Assembly (NCBI GenBank): GCA_021847735.1
Contig: JAJZQD010000011.1
Coordinates: forward strand, 1-46,762
DNA: 46,762 nucleotides
Origin: Bacillota bacterium
Lineage (GTDB): Bacteria > Bacillota > Thermincolia > Thermincolales > UBA2595
Direction: 5' to 3'
Below are positions 1-8,431 of the stretch, in pieces. Below the pieces are notes generated by a model. It searched no databases and was not told the DNA's origin. It saw nothing but the letters and a program-made list of their open reading frames with translations. Position 1 is the stretch's first letter, and the number at the start of each line of letters is the position of its first letter. The position numbers and the translations under genes were made by a program.

Positions 1-119
1 GCCCAGCTACGCTGTCAGCTATCTTAATAAGAATCGCATGGTTCTGCATAATTGTTTTTTGTTTGAGGCAACAATAAGGTTGTTTAATACAAATGTGCAG
101 GATTCGGGAGGTGACAGTA

Positions 120-290
120 ATGGTTTATCGTATTTCGGAGGAGTGTACCGCATGCGGTGACTGTGCCGGCAAATGCCCGGCCGGGGCAATAAAGGGTGAT
201 AAAAAGGGTTATGCCATCGATTCTGACAAGTGTACAGAATGTGGTTCTTGTGCTGAAGTCTGCCCGGTTGCAGCCGCTAGAAAAGCTTAA
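120..290 (+). CDS. 2[4Fe-4S] ferredoxin (56 aa)
   Basis: Small soluble electron carrier with two CxxCxxCxxxCP cluster motifs: CTACGDCAGKCP near the N-terminus and CTECGSCAEVCP near the C-terminus, the clostridial-type bacterial ferredoxin pattern. The ATG at 120 is chosen over an upstream in-frame ATG at 93 because GGGAGGTGA (106-114) lies directly before it, and the resulting 56 residues is the usual family length. It stands alone with its own terminator and could serve the redox enzymes in this region (activase trio, hydrogenase, CooS homologue); that link is inference. Confidence 0.93.
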   Translation: MVYRISEECTACGDCAGKCPAGAIKGDKKGYAIDSDKCTECGSCAEVCPVAAARKA

Positions 291-293
291 CGA

Positions 294-329
294 GAGAAGC
301 TCTTCCTTTTTTGGAAGAGTTTCTTTTTT
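294..329 (+). terminator. Intrinsic terminator after ferredoxin
   Basis: GAAGCTCTTCC pairs with GGAAGAGTTTC across a T6 loop and is followed by a T-run. It lies 4 nt after the ferredoxin stop codon. Confidence 0.85.
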
Positions 330-510
330 AGTATTATAATAATATTTTTATTGAATATTTGGGGGTGTTAGTGTATACAAGTTTAGTACAAAGATAAACT
401 CCCACGAGTTGACGATATTACCGAAATATGTTACCGTAGAAATGAAAGTTATTAGAAATTAGGGTCATTAGCGAAAAAAATCTGAAGTCCGAGGGGAGGA
501 TTATTTTGCT

Positions 511-1497
511 ATGCCTGTTAAAATTGGAATTCCCCGGGCACTAGCGTATTACGCCTATTATCCTTTTTGGAAAGAGTTCTTTCAGAAACTGGGCCTGGAA
601 ACCGTTATTTCTCAGGTAACAACGAAGCAGATACTTGATGATGGTGTGAAAGAGGCAGTTACCGATGCTTGTGTCCCCATTAAGGTTTTCCACGGACATG
701 TGCGTGATCTTAAAGATAAGGCAGATTACATATTTGTACCCCGGCTCGTAAGCATTAACAAAGAAAAAACAGTTACATTTTGTCCGAAGTTCCTTGGATT
801 GCCTAACATGATAAAGACATCAATGACAGGTTTACCCCCGTTAATCGATATAAGGGTCGATTTAAAAAAAGGGAAACTGGAGCTTTTCAAAATATGTTAC
901 CGCCTTGGCAGGAAATTCGATGTAGGGTTGTGGACGATTGTAAAGGCTTACAGCAGCGGCATGAAAGCCCAGGCCAAGTACCAACAGCTCCTTAACGAAC
1001 AATATAGCCCGATAGAAGCCGTAAATATATTGGATGGGGAGGACAGTCTCTTAGCAAACAGCACCGACCCAAAACTAAAATTCGCGGTATTGGGGTTTCC
1101 CTACACCATATACGATAAGTTTGTTAACGTAGATATCATAAACAAGTTGCGAAAACTTGGGATAAAAGTACTTACCGCTGAAATGGTCCCACCTAAAATT
1201 CTTCTCCAACAAGCCAAGAAAGTCCCCAAAAATCTATTTTGGAATTTTAGCAATCAAGTCTTAAGGGCTGCCCTGTATTATCTTGATAACAGCAAAGTTG
1301 ACGGGATCATTCATGTTACGGCCTTTGGCTGCGGACCGGATGCTATGGTTGACAAAATGATAGAACTGGAAGCTAAACAAAGAGGCAAAATTCCGTTTAT
1401 GTCCATTACTATTGATGAGCATACCGGTGAAGCCGGTTTAATGACCAGGATAGAAGCCTTTGTTGACATGTTAGCTCTACGGAGGGAACGGTCATGA
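511..1497 (+). CDS. Acyl-CoA dehydratase activase-related protein, DUF2229/COG3580-like
   Basis: 328 aa. The N-terminal IGIPRALAYY...FW..FF segment and the conserved Cys contexts DACVPIK, TFCPKF and AFGCGPDAMV match the DUF2229 family. That family accompanies, or is fused to, the ATPase activators of 2-hydroxyacyl-CoA dehydratases (HgdC/BcrAD-BadFG type). The biochemical role is not established. By homology the protein is expected to bind an Fe-S cluster and take electrons from the ATPase partner. ATG at 511 is preceded by GAGGGGAGGA. It is the first gene of a three-gene unit, its last 4 nt overlapping the next gene (ATGA). In many Firmicutes the three parts are joined in one protein of well over 1000 residues; here they are separate. 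No dehydratase subunit gene is adjacent. Confidence 0.82.
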   Translation: MPVKIGIPRALAYYAYYPFWKEFFQKLGLETVISQVTTKQILDDGVKEAVTDACVPIKVFHGHVRDLKDKADYIFVPRLVSINKEKTVTFCPKFLGLPNMIKTSMTGLPPLIDIRVDLKKGKLELFKICYRLGRKFDVGLWTIVKAYSSGMKAQAKYQQLLNEQYSPIEAVNILDGEDSLLANSTDPKLKFAVLGFPYTIYDKFVNVDIINKLRKLGIKVLTAEMVPPKILLQQAKKVPKNLFWNFSNQVLRAALYYLDNSKVDGIIHVTAFGCGPDAMVDKMIELEAKQRGKIPFMSITIDEHTGEAGLMTRIEAFVDMLALRRERS

Positions 1498-2582
1498 AAA
1501 TAACATTCCCCTATATGGGTACATACCATATAGCCTTCAAGATGCTCATTGAGGGTTTAGGGCACGAGGCTATTGTACCCCCCAAGCCCAGCAAGAAAAC
1601 CCTTACATATGGCACACAAAATTCCCCGGAGTTTGCCTGCCTGCCTTTTAAAATACTCCTTGGCAGCTACCTGGAGGCTATTGAACTGGGAGCTGAAATG
1701 GTTATTACTTCAGGCGGAGCCGGCCCATGCAGGGCCGGCTATTATGGTGTTTTACACCAAAAGATTTTGCAGGATCTGGGATATGACACCAAAATAGTCG
1801 TAATGGAATCACCGTTTCGCAATATTTTTGATTTTTTAGGTAAAATCAGAAGCGTTATCGGCCCCTCCGGAGTATCCTGGTGGACTTTTGGAAAGGTTTT
1901 TAGAAAGGCTTGGGAAAAACTCAAGGTTCTCGATGATATAGAGTTTCTTTCCCACCAAATCCGCCCGTTTGAGCTTAAAAGGGGCGACACAACCAACGTT
2001 TTTAGCAAATGCCTTGAAATTATAGATCAGGCCGGAACCATTCCGGAGATTAATGAGGTCCGGGTGATTGCTAAAAAGATGCTTAATGACATTCCTGTTG
2101 ACCGCAGCCGCCAGGTTTTAAAAGTTGGCATTGTCGGCGAGATATATGTGGTTCTTGAACCCTTTGCCAATCATGATATAGAGATTACTCTTGGGGAAAT
2201 GGGTGTCCTGACTCACCGCTCGATTTACCTTTCGGACTGGACCCGGGAAAGTACAGGATATGAGTCTACCCAAAAGGTTATTGAAGTTGCATCCCCGTAC
2301 ATCGATGAACTTTTTGGCGGCCATGGGATATATAGTGTGGGTCATAGTATTTTATATTCCAAAAAAGGGTTTGACGGTGTTGTTCAATTGGCACCGTTCA
2401 CCTGTATTCCCGAAATTGTTGCAAAACCTATTTTGAATAAGGTTACCCAGGACTACAATATTCCTGTTCTGACAGTTTTTCTTGATGAACAAACCGGTAA
2501 AGCCGGGCTTCAGACCAGGCTAGAGGCTTTTGTTGACCTGTTGGCTCAAAAGCGCGACAAGTTGGAGGGTATAGCTATATGA
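1494..2582 (+). CDS. 2-hydroxyacyl-CoA dehydratase-related protein (COG3581-like)
   Basis: 362 aa, middle member of the activase trio. The segment TYGTQNSPEFACLPFK, then TSGGAGPCRAGYYG and the C-terminal LAPFTCIPEIVAKPIL and DEQTGKAGLQTRLEAF, are characteristic of the CoA-protein-activase-associated family distantly related to the D component of 2-hydroxyglutaryl-CoA dehydratase. Its C-terminal DEQTGKAGLQTRLEAFVD echoes DEHTGEAGLMTRIEAFVD in the preceding protein, so the two are probably ancient paralogues sharing a fold. Conserved cysteines suggest an Fe-S site. Translation is coupled at both ends by 4-nt ATGA overlaps. Substrate unknown. Confidence 0.8.
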   Translation: MKITFPYMGTYHIAFKMLIEGLGHEAIVPPKPSKKTLTYGTQNSPEFACLPFKILLGSYLEAIELGAEMVITSGGAGPCRAGYYGVLHQKILQDLGYDTKIVVMESPFRNIFDFLGKIRSVIGPSGVSWWTFGKVFRKAWEKLKVLDDIEFLSHQIRPFELKRGDTTNVFSKCLEIIDQAGTIPEINEVRVIAKKMLNDIPVDRSRQVLKVGIVGEIYVVLEPFANHDIEITLGEMGVLTHRSIYLSDWTRESTGYESTQKVIEVASPYIDELFGGHGIYSVGHSILYSKKGFDGVVQLAPFTCIPEIVAKPILNKVTQDYNIPVLTVFLDEQTGKAGLQTRLEAFVDLLAQKRDKLEGIAI

Positions 2583-3535
2583 AAGGGTTTTTAGGAGTAG
2601 ATGTAGGCTCAGTCAGTACAAATCTTGTAGTAATTGCCGAAAACAACGAGGTGCTGGTCAATTTTTATATCAGGACCAGGGGCCAGCCGATAAAAGCCGT
2701 GCAGGACGGATTAAAACAGGTGGCCGCAGAGGTCGGGAATTCAATTGCCATCCAAGGGGTTGGTACCACCGGCAGCGCCAGGCATCTGACCAATATTCTG
2801 GTGGGCGCGGATACCGTCAAGAATGAAATTACTGCCCACGCCGTTGCCGCTTCAGCGATGGTTCCCGGGGTACAGACCGTGCTTGAAATCGGCGGCCAGG
2901 ATTCTAAAATAATCCTGCTGCGCCAGGGTGTGGTCACAGATTTTGCCATGAATACCGTTTGTGCGGCGGGAACCGGGTCTTTTCTAGACCAGCAGGCATC
3001 CCGTCTGAGTATTCCCATAGAAGATTTTGGCGGGCTGGCCCTTAGGGCCAAGTCTCCGGTGCGCATTGCAGGGCGGTGCTCGGTTTTTGCCGAGTCAGAT
3101 ATGATTCACAAGCAGCAGTTGGGCCACAACCTGGAAGATATTGTAGCCGGACTATGCGAGGCACTTGTCAGGAACTACCTGAACAACGTAGGGAAAGGCA
3201 AAGAGATTCTTGCGCCTGTGACATTTCAGGGCGGGGTTGCCGCAAACGTCGGTATCAAGGCCGCTTTTGAAAAAGCCCTCGGCATAGAGGTAATAATTCC
3301 CAAGTATTACAATGTAATGGGTGCCATTGGGGTGGCTATGCTGGCCAAAGAAGCGGTAAAGAAAAAGAAAAAGACCAATTTCAAGGGCTTCGATGCCAGC
3401 AAGTTCAAGTATAAGGCTGGCAGTTTTGAGTGTAAGGGATGCTCAAACCTCTGTGAGGTTATCGAGATATTTCATGACCAGCAGGTTATTGCCCGATGGG
3501 GTGATCGCTGCGGTAAATGGGAGAACATTTCCTGA
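2579..3535 (+). CDS. Acyl-CoA dehydratase activase (BcrAD/BadFG ATPase, HgdC-like)
   Basis: 318 aa ASKHA-fold ATPase. GVDVGSVSTNLVV is phosphate-binding loop 1, LEIGGQDSKII is phosphate 2, and VTFQGGVAANVG lies in the adenosine region. The two cysteines that together bridge one [4Fe-4S] across the HgdC homodimer are present in the contexts NTVCAAGTGSF and GRCSVFAESDM. Unlike the ~260-aa stand-alone activator, it has a C-terminal extension with four cysteines (CKGCSNLC and DRCGKW), as in the large fused activases. Expected role: ATP-driven low-potential electron transfer to a partner. The two preceding, coupled genes are the obvious partners here. Confidence 0.88.
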   Translation: MKGFLGVDVGSVSTNLVVIAENNEVLVNFYIRTRGQPIKAVQDGLKQVAAEVGNSIAIQGVGTTGSARHLTNILVGADTVKNEITAHAVAASAMVPGVQTVLEIGGQDSKIILLRQGVVTDFAMNTVCAAGTGSFLDQQASRLSIPIEDFGGLALRAKSPVRIAGRCSVFAESDMIHKQQLGHNLEDIVAGLCEALVRNYLNNVGKGKEILAPVTFQGGVAANVGIKAAFEKALGIEVIIPKYYNVMGAIGVAMLAKEAVKKKKKTNFKGFDASKFKYKAGSFECKGCSNLCEVIEIFHDQQVIARWGDRCGKWENIS

Positions 3536-3665
3536 AGGTAGTAAAAGCCTCTTTTTTAATTTCAATTGGTTACGCCCGACTGTAGGTTTAGCGGTAATAT
3601 TTTTAGTATTTCGAGGGATGATATAGCTTAAGTACCGGAGACTTAGTTCATGAGGAGGGAATAAC

Positions 3666-3923
3666 ATGGCGCGTTGCTGCGACCCGCGTGGAGATATCGT
3701 AGGGACACTGATAACCCGCAATTACAGACTTGGGGGAATGGGTGAGCGGGGGAAAGGTGATGAAGTAGTTGATACATTGAATAAAATTGACGGAGTGAAA
3801 AGTGTTGAAATTGACAAAACTTCTCAAGGGATAACAGTCAAGTTTGACCCCGGCCAGGTCCCTGAGGACCACCTTATCAGCACCCTAAATTCCCTGGGAC
3901 ACAGTATTCTTAACCATGCATAA
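3666..3923 (+). CDS. Small HMA-like (heavy-metal-associated fold) protein without CxxC
   Basis: 85 aa with GAGGAGGGA just upstream. Residues ~30-85 read like a ferredoxin-like babbab metallochaperone domain (DTLNKIDGVKSVEID...GITVKFDPGQV....LISTLNSLGHSI), close to CopZ/HMA spacing. The loop that normally carries GMTCxxC is replaced by GKGDEVV, and the only cysteines are a CC pair at residues 4-5 (MARCCDPRG). Either metal is bound differently or the domain acts in protein interaction. It follows the activase trio after 130 nt with its own ribosome site, so operon membership is unclear. Confidence 0.6.
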   Translation: MARCCDPRGDIVGTLITRNYRLGGMGERGKGDEVVDTLNKIDGVKSVEIDKTSQGITVKFDPGQVPEDHLISTLNSLGHSILNHA

Positions 3924-3975
3924 AGACCCAAAGTATGGGTAAAATATTTACCGGGTTTATTGATTACTTTTCAAC

Positions 3976-4015
3976 AGGAAAGGGGGGAGCAATTTTGTTT
4001 CCTCCTTTTCCTTTG
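3976..4015 (+). terminator. Possible hairpin terminator
   Basis: GGAAAGGGGGGAG pairs imperfectly with CTCCTTTTCC over a short loop. There is only a weak T-tract after it. It lies between the HMA-like gene and the DUF1540 gene. Confidence 0.4.
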
Positions 4016-4037
4016 GGGGCAAGTCAGCCGGTGGTTG

Positions 4038-4043
4038 TATAAT
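4038..4043 (+). promoter_or_regulatory. Candidate -10 element (TATAAT) for the DUF1540 gene
   Basis: Perfect TATAAT about 60 nt upstream of the TTG start at 4105. No convincing -35 hexamer is visible at 17 nt, so this is only a candidate. Confidence 0.35.
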
Positions 4044-4104
4044 TAAGTAAGAATAGGGGAAATTAATTGTAAACCAAATACAGCAAACATTGGAGGTGTG
4101 AAAA

Positions 4105-4257
4105 TTGCCGAAAGAAATTAAATGTGTCGTGGAAGAGTGCCATTTTAATGAAAACATGATTTGCAATGCCGATGCCATCGAAGTTCGGTCAAGTGGCGAC
4201 AGGTCGGTTGAAACCTCAGACGGTACCGCATGCTCCACCTTTAAACCTCAGGAATAA
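4105..4257 (+). CDS. DUF1540 small cysteine-rich protein (50 aa)
   Basis: Read from TTG 4105 with TTGGAGGTGTG just upstream. Pattern: IKCVVEECHFNENMICNADAI followed by ETSDGTACSTFKP. The spacing C-x4-C-x7-C ... TS-x-GT-x-C matches DUF1540, a small presumably metal-binding family of clostridia and bacilli. The four Cys at residues 7, 12, 20 and 43 are all present. Function unknown. The palindromic repeat at 4288 starts 30 nt after the stop and may end its transcript. Confidence 0.8.
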   Translation: MPKEIKCVVEECHFNENMICNADAIEVRSSGDRSVETSDGTACSTFKPQE

Positions 4258-4287
4258 CAGTTTCGGCGGTTTAATAAGATTAAACGG

Positions 4288-4476
4288 GGTTGTCGTAAGA
4301 CAACCTCTTTGTTTTTCGCTAAAAGGCAAGGAATATGCAGGTGTATTCCTATCAGCGAGCAACAACTCCATCGGCGAACCACTTCCGCTGCGCGGGTCGT
4401 GGGCCGATGGACGTCAGCCTCGCCCTGCGGAACACACCTGCATATTCCTTCTCTTTGCCAAAACAAAGAGGCTGCC
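4288..4476 (+). repeat. Palindromic repeat family 1, copy A (189 bp)
   Basis: Starts with GGTTGTC-gtaa-GACAACC. It has a perfect 17-bp inverted pair, AAGGAATATGCAGGTGT (4328-4344) with ACACCTGCATATTCCTT (4434-4450), enclosing a GC-rich core (CCGCTGCGCGG, GACGTCAGCCTC). Outer arms CCTCTTTGTTTT / AAAACAAAGAGG also pair. Related copies lie at 32322-32516 (same orientation) and 46588-46762 (inverted core). It sits between convergent DUF1540 and ZIP genes and contains no credible gene. Confidence 0.85.
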
Positions 4477-4487
4477 TATTTTGATTT

Positions 4488-5219
4488 TTAATGAAATATA
4501 CTTAGGGAGAGGATAAATAGAAATCCGATGACTCCCCCCATTGTGGAATAGTTGGGATGTCTCCGCCTGGACTCAGGCAAGAGTTCATTTTTCACAATAA
4601 AAGTCATAGCCCCCGCGGCAACAGCCAGCAAAAGGGCAATTCGGTCAGGAGAAATGTTAACGAGTACTAACCCGATTAAAGCCCCTATTGGGGTAAAAAG
4701 GCTTACAATGACGTTCAAAAACAAGATTTTGAAAGGGGCTACGCCCCCGATTTTCAAAGGAGTGGCTGTGGCCATCCCTTCTGGGATGTTATGCAGGCCT
4801 ATGGCCAGGGCTATAACCAGACCCAGGTGCTGCTGGGCGGAATACCCGGCGGCAATTGCTATCCCTTCGGGGAGATCGTGCAGGGCGATACCGATAGCCA
4901 CCAGGTATCCCATCTTAAGGAAATACGCTTTGGAGTCTGAAGCCCTGTTTTGCGGTGAGAAAACCTGGGATAAAACAAGGTCCAGGGCTAACATTATTAT
5001 CACGCCAATACTGAAGCCCATTGCAGCCTGGCGCGGACTACCCTGTTCCAGGGAAGAGGGGAGTAAATCCAAAACGACAACAGCGAGCATTATACCGGCA
5101 GCCAACCCAAACATAACTGAAATTGATTTTTCCTTTGGATTACCCACCAACATTACAATCAAACAACCAAAACATGTGGCCAACCCGGCCACTATGCTGG
5201 AAATTATTATTTCGGCCAT
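4488..5219 (-). CDS. ZIP-family divalent metal transporter
   Basis: 243 aa, about eight hydrophobic segments. Two ZIP metal-site motifs are present: IALHDLPEGIAIA (TM4) and IGLHNIPEGMATA (TM5), each with the H-x2-PEG core that binds Zn2+/Fe2+ in ZupT-like carriers. Likely imports zinc, iron or manganese; which one cannot be read. ATG at 5219 is preceded by GGCGGTGAAGGA. Transcribed away from the neighbouring small membrane gene and toward DUF1540, with repeat copy A as the probable shared terminator region. Confidence 0.92.
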   Translation of the reverse strand: MAEIIISSIVAGLATCFGCLIVMLVGNPKEKSISVMFGLAAGIMLAVVVLDLLPSSLEQGSPRQAAMGFSIGVIIMLALDLVLSQVFSPQNRASDSKAYFLKMGYLVAIGIALHDLPEGIAIAAGYSAQQHLGLVIALAIGLHNIPEGMATATPLKIGGVAPFKILFLNVIVSLFTPIGALIGLVLVNISPDRIALLLAVAAGAMTFIVKNELLPESRRRHPNYSTMGGVIGFLFILSLSIFH

Positions 5220-5360
5220 TCCTTCACCGCCTTACTAATCCTATTAAAGAAGGTATTCCTCCGACCTGTTACTTATGCTCTCCTATGTTTTCATACCTTT
5301 GATTTTAAAGGCATAAGATTTAGTGAGCCGGTTTTAACCCGGCAGCAAGGAGGGGAAACT

Positions 5361-5504
5361 TTGATTTATCAAATAGTAAGGGGGAAATCAGTCCTGGCGG
5401 GGATACTGTTTTTTATGGCGGTTTTTACGCTGGGCCTGATATGGGCATTCAATGATTTCGGGGGTTTAGCCGATGCCTTTGTAATTAGGCAGACGTTCAA
5501 CTAG
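5361..5504 (+). CDS. Small single-span membrane protein (47 aa), unknown
   Basis: TTG start with AAGGAGGGG ending 6 nt upstream. Translation begins MIYQIVRGKS followed by a hydrophobic stretch (VLAGILFFMAVFTLGLIWAF) long enough for one membrane span, then an acidic/polar tail ending RQTFN. No family recognised. The strong ribosome site and typical composition support expression. Its promoter would share the intergenic region with the divergent ZIP gene. Confidence 0.55.
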   Translation: MIYQIVRGKSVLAGILFFMAVFTLGLIWAFNDFGGLADAFVIRQTFN

Positions 5505-5806
5505 CAAAGACCGTGCAGTTTCAAACAAATTTTAACTGTCAAGTAAACAAGATGAAGGATTTTCGGGCAAATTGTCGAACATACACAAGTGACTGGCTAA
5601 TTTTACTAATTCCAGCAAAATTGTTTATGAATAAAGACAGGTTATTAGTCATTTTAAAGCTGACAGTGTTATAAATCCTTTATTTGGACAAGCTGTCAGA
5701 CAGTGACTGACCGATTCCAGAAAATACCTGGATACCCGATGAAGACAACGATAGAACTAATGCCAAAATTCACAAGTTGAAAATTTCTATGTTTGGAGGG
5801 GGTAAC
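5505..5806. other. Gene-free leader of the chemotaxis operon
   Basis: 302 nt without a plausible gene. It holds an extended -10-like TGTTATAAA (5667-5675) and a pair CTGACAG (5660-5666) / CTGTCAG (5693-5699) that could form a stem or operator around it. No -35 or clear sigma-D (flagellar) promoter match was found. Confidence 0.4.
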
Positions 5807-6277
5807 ATGGCAGAGGAGTTAATCGCAAATGAAAACCAGTATGTGGTGTTCCGGTTAGGCAGGGAAATTTACGGACTGGAGATCTCCTCCATATTGGAAA
5901 TTATCACAATGCAGACAATTACTGTAGTACCTGGAACGGAGGATATTATCGAAGGGATCATTAACCTCCGGGGCCGGGTTATTCCGGTGTTTAATTTACA
6001 TAAAAAATTCAACTTGGCAGGGGACGAAATTACTCGTTCAACAAGAATTGTAGTTGTAGAGGTGGGGGGAAACAGCATCGGTATGCTGGTCGACGGGGTT
6101 TATGAGGTAGTTAAAATCACCGACGATATTGTCGAAAAACCGTCACATATTTTGAGCGATATTGACAAGGAATACCTGGCTGGAGTGGCTAAACTTGAAG
6201 ATAAACTGGTGATCCTGCTTGACCTGTCAAAGGTTTTAAACAGAGACGACGCAGTAATGTTGGAAAATATCGGCTAA
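5807..6277 (+). CDS. cheW: Chemotaxis coupling protein CheW
   Basis: 156 aa single CheW domain linking chemoreceptors to CheA. VVFRLGREIYGLEI opens the domain and NLRGRVIPVFNLHKKF is the receptor/CheA interface signature, followed by VGMLVDGVYEVVKI-type strands. ATG 5807 is preferred over an upstream TTG at 5777 because GGAGGGGG (5796-5803) fits only the ATG. First gene of a co-directional set cheW-cheA-cheY-cheB-cheX. Confidence 0.95.
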   Translation: MAEELIANENQYVVFRLGREIYGLEISSILEIITMQTITVVPGTEDIIEGIINLRGRVIPVFNLHKKFNLAGDEITRSTRIVVVEVGGNSIGMLVDGVYEVVKITDDIVEKPSHILSDIDKEYLAGVAKLEDKLVILLDLSKVLNRDDAVMLENIG

Positions 6278-6298
6278 CGTCTCGAAAGGAGGAAAACA

Positions 6299-8401
6299 AT
6301 GGGATTAAATTTAGATGCATCTCCCGAGGAACTAAAAATATTTCTGGAAGAAGTGGAAGAACATTTTCAGACTCTCGAGGAAGACTTAATCCGGCTTGAG
6401 AAGGAAGAGGAATTTAACGAGGATCTAATGCAGGAAATTTTCCGGGCATCACATACACTCAAAGGCTCTTCGGCTACTATTGGACATCATCGTATGGCCA
6501 AACTCACCCATGCTATGGAAAATGTTCTGGACAAGCTGCGCAAAAAGCAGTTGTCTGTTACAAGTAACTTGGTGGATGTTTTATTTGAATGTCTCGACTG
6601 CCTTAGGGTTTTAAGAGACGAAATAATCAATGATGAAGAATCAGATTTAGACCTGCAGGAGATTTTGGAGAAATTAGGCACCGTCAAGGAACCTGGGGAA
6701 ATTCCGGCAGCAACTACCGACCAACCGGCAGCGCCCGGTATTTCCTGTATCTGGGCGGAAACAGATTTTTCTATTGAGTTAACATGGGAGGAGAAAGACA
6801 CCTTACACAATGCCATTGAACAGAGGCTTCATCCTTATCTCGTCCGGCTGACTTTCGAGGTTGAGCCAGAGATGCTTGCTGTAAGGGCATTTGTTACAGT
6901 GAGGGCTTTTGAAGAGTTGGGCGAAGTGGTCAAATCAAACCCGACCGAGGAAGAAATAGAAAAAGAACACGTCACCGATACCCTGGTTTTACTCTTGCTG
7001 ACCAAAGAAGATGAAGCACGGGTCAAAAAACTGGTGGGCGAACTGTCCAATATAGCCACCTGTCAAATCAAACTCTACAGTCATGATACGACCAAGAGCC
7101 ACCCCGAATCCGGGGTGCAGCCGCAGGAAGAAGCAGGACCTGAAACAAAAATAAAACCGGTCGGAAACGGAGCCAAACCTGGAGAAGCAGCCAAAAATGG
7201 CGCCGCTAAAAAGGCCAACCGGACTGTTCGCGTGGATGTTGAACTACTGGACAGCCTTATGAACCTGGTGGGCGAGTTGGTAATTGACCGGACTCGCTTA
7301 TTCCAAATTCTTGGGAACCTTGAAATTAATTATGAAATGGATGAAGTCTCTCAGGATTTGGGGAGAACCTCGGTGCACATTGCGCGGGTCACTACCCAGC
7401 TCCAGGAACAGATTATGAAAGCGCGTATGCTGCCGGTAGAAAACCTGTTTAATAAGTTCCCGCGGATGGTAAGGGATTTATCCCAAAAGGCGGGTAAGGA
7501 AATAGATTTTGTGATGACTGGCCAGGAAACAGAATTAGACCGCTCCATCATAGAAGAAATTGGCGACCCCTTGATTCACCTGTTGCGTAATGCCGTGGAC
7601 CACGGGATTGAACCTCCTGACGCGAGGGAGGCAGGCGGAAAAAACCGTATTGGGAAGCTAAAACTTCAGGCTTCCCATGAGGAAAACCATATTGTTATAA
7701 CGATAAATGACGATGGCAGAGGTATAGACGCCGAGACAGTAAAGAAAAGCGGTGTGAAAAAAGGTCTGATTACCGAAGAGCAGGCTAAGAGGCTTACGGA
7801 TAAGGAGGCTATCAACTTAATCTTTTTGTCCGGATTAAGCACGGTTGCAAACGTTACTGATGTTTCAGGCCGTGGTGTCGGAATGGATGTGGTCAGGAAT
7901 AATATCGAAAAAATTAACGGCGCTATAGAAATTAACTCGGTAGTTGGCCAGGGTACGGAATTCAAAATAAAGCTGCCTCTGACCCTTGCTATTATCAGGG
8001 CCTTGCTGGTTTCAATAGAAAAGTCGGTATACGCCATACCACTCTCCACAGTAACAGAAACGATCCGGATGCAGAAAGACCAAATAGAATTTGTTAACAA
8101 CCGGGAAGTAATAGTGGTTAGAGGTAAGGTGCTGCCATTATTAAGACTTAAAAGAGTATTCACCGGTATCAACTTTACCGACGAGGAAAGGGAAAAACTG
8201 TTTGTGGTAGTTGTCAACCTGGCAGGCCAACAGATAGGGTTCGTCGTTGATTCCCTGGTAGGTGAACAGGAAATAGTTATTAAGAGCTTGGGTAAATACA
8301 TAGGTGATGTACAGGGGATTTCCGGAGCGACAATTCTTGGTGATGGCAATGTGGCTTTGATCGTGGACGTGTCCAACCTAATTAAAAAGATCGCCTCTTA
8401 A
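6299..8401 (+). CDS. cheA: Chemotaxis histidine kinase CheA
   Basis: 700 aa with all five domains. Hpt/P1 (residues ~5-110) carries the phosphorylated histidine H52 in ASHTLKGSSATIG. P2, which docks CheY/CheB, is ~150-265. A Glu/Ala/Lys-rich linker runs ~265-305. The P3 dimerisation segment is VELLDSLMNLVGELVIDR. P4 is the HATPase with N box HLLRNAVDHGIE, G1 NDDGRGID and GLSTVANVTDVSGRGVGMD. P5, CheW-like, ends the protein. ATG preceded by AAAGGAGGAAAACA. Autophosphorylates in response to receptors and passes phosphate to CheY and CheB. Confidence 0.97.
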   Translation: MGLNLDASPEELKIFLEEVEEHFQTLEEDLIRLEKEEEFNEDLMQEIFRASHTLKGSSATIGHHRMAKLTHAMENVLDKLRKKQLSVTSNLVDVLFECLDCLRVLRDEIINDEESDLDLQEILEKLGTVKEPGEIPAATTDQPAAPGISCIWAETDFSIELTWEEKDTLHNAIEQRLHPYLVRLTFEVEPEMLAVRAFVTVRAFEELGEVVKSNPTEEEIEKEHVTDTLVLLLLTKEDEARVKKLVGELSNIATCQIKLYSHDTTKSHPESGVQPQEEAGPETKIKPVGNGAKPGEAAKNGAAKKANRTVRVDVELLDSLMNLVGELVIDRTRLFQILGNLEINYEMDEVSQDLGRTSVHIARVTTQLQEQIMKARMLPVENLFNKFPRMVRDLSQKAGKEIDFVMTGQETELDRSIIEEIGDPLIHLLRNAVDHGIEPPDAREAGGKNRIGKLKLQASHEENHIVITINDDGRGIDAETVKKSGVKKGLITEEQAKRLTDKEAINLIFLSGLSTVANVTDVSGRGVGMDVVRNNIEKINGAIEINSVVGQGTEFKIKLPLTLAIIRALLVSIEKSVYAIPLSTVTETIRMQKDQIEFVNNREVIVVRGKVLPLLRLKRVFTGINFTDEEREKLFVVVVNLAGQQIGFVVDSLVGEQEIVIKSLGKYIGDVQGISGATILGDGNVALIVDVSNLIKKIAS

Positions 8402-8431
8402 TAGCTAAAAGGTTGTGAAAGGAGTGTCAAG

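Noticed and set aside
3393-3626. 77-codon frame over the end of the activase gene
   Set aside because: Overlaps the activase in another frame with no ribosome site; a shadow of the real gene.
4166-4516. Open frames of 60-116 codons across the repeat at 4288-4476
   Set aside because: They follow the palindrome on both strands, lack ribosome sites and read as similar low-information Arg/His/Pro-rich peptides; the DNA is a repeat.
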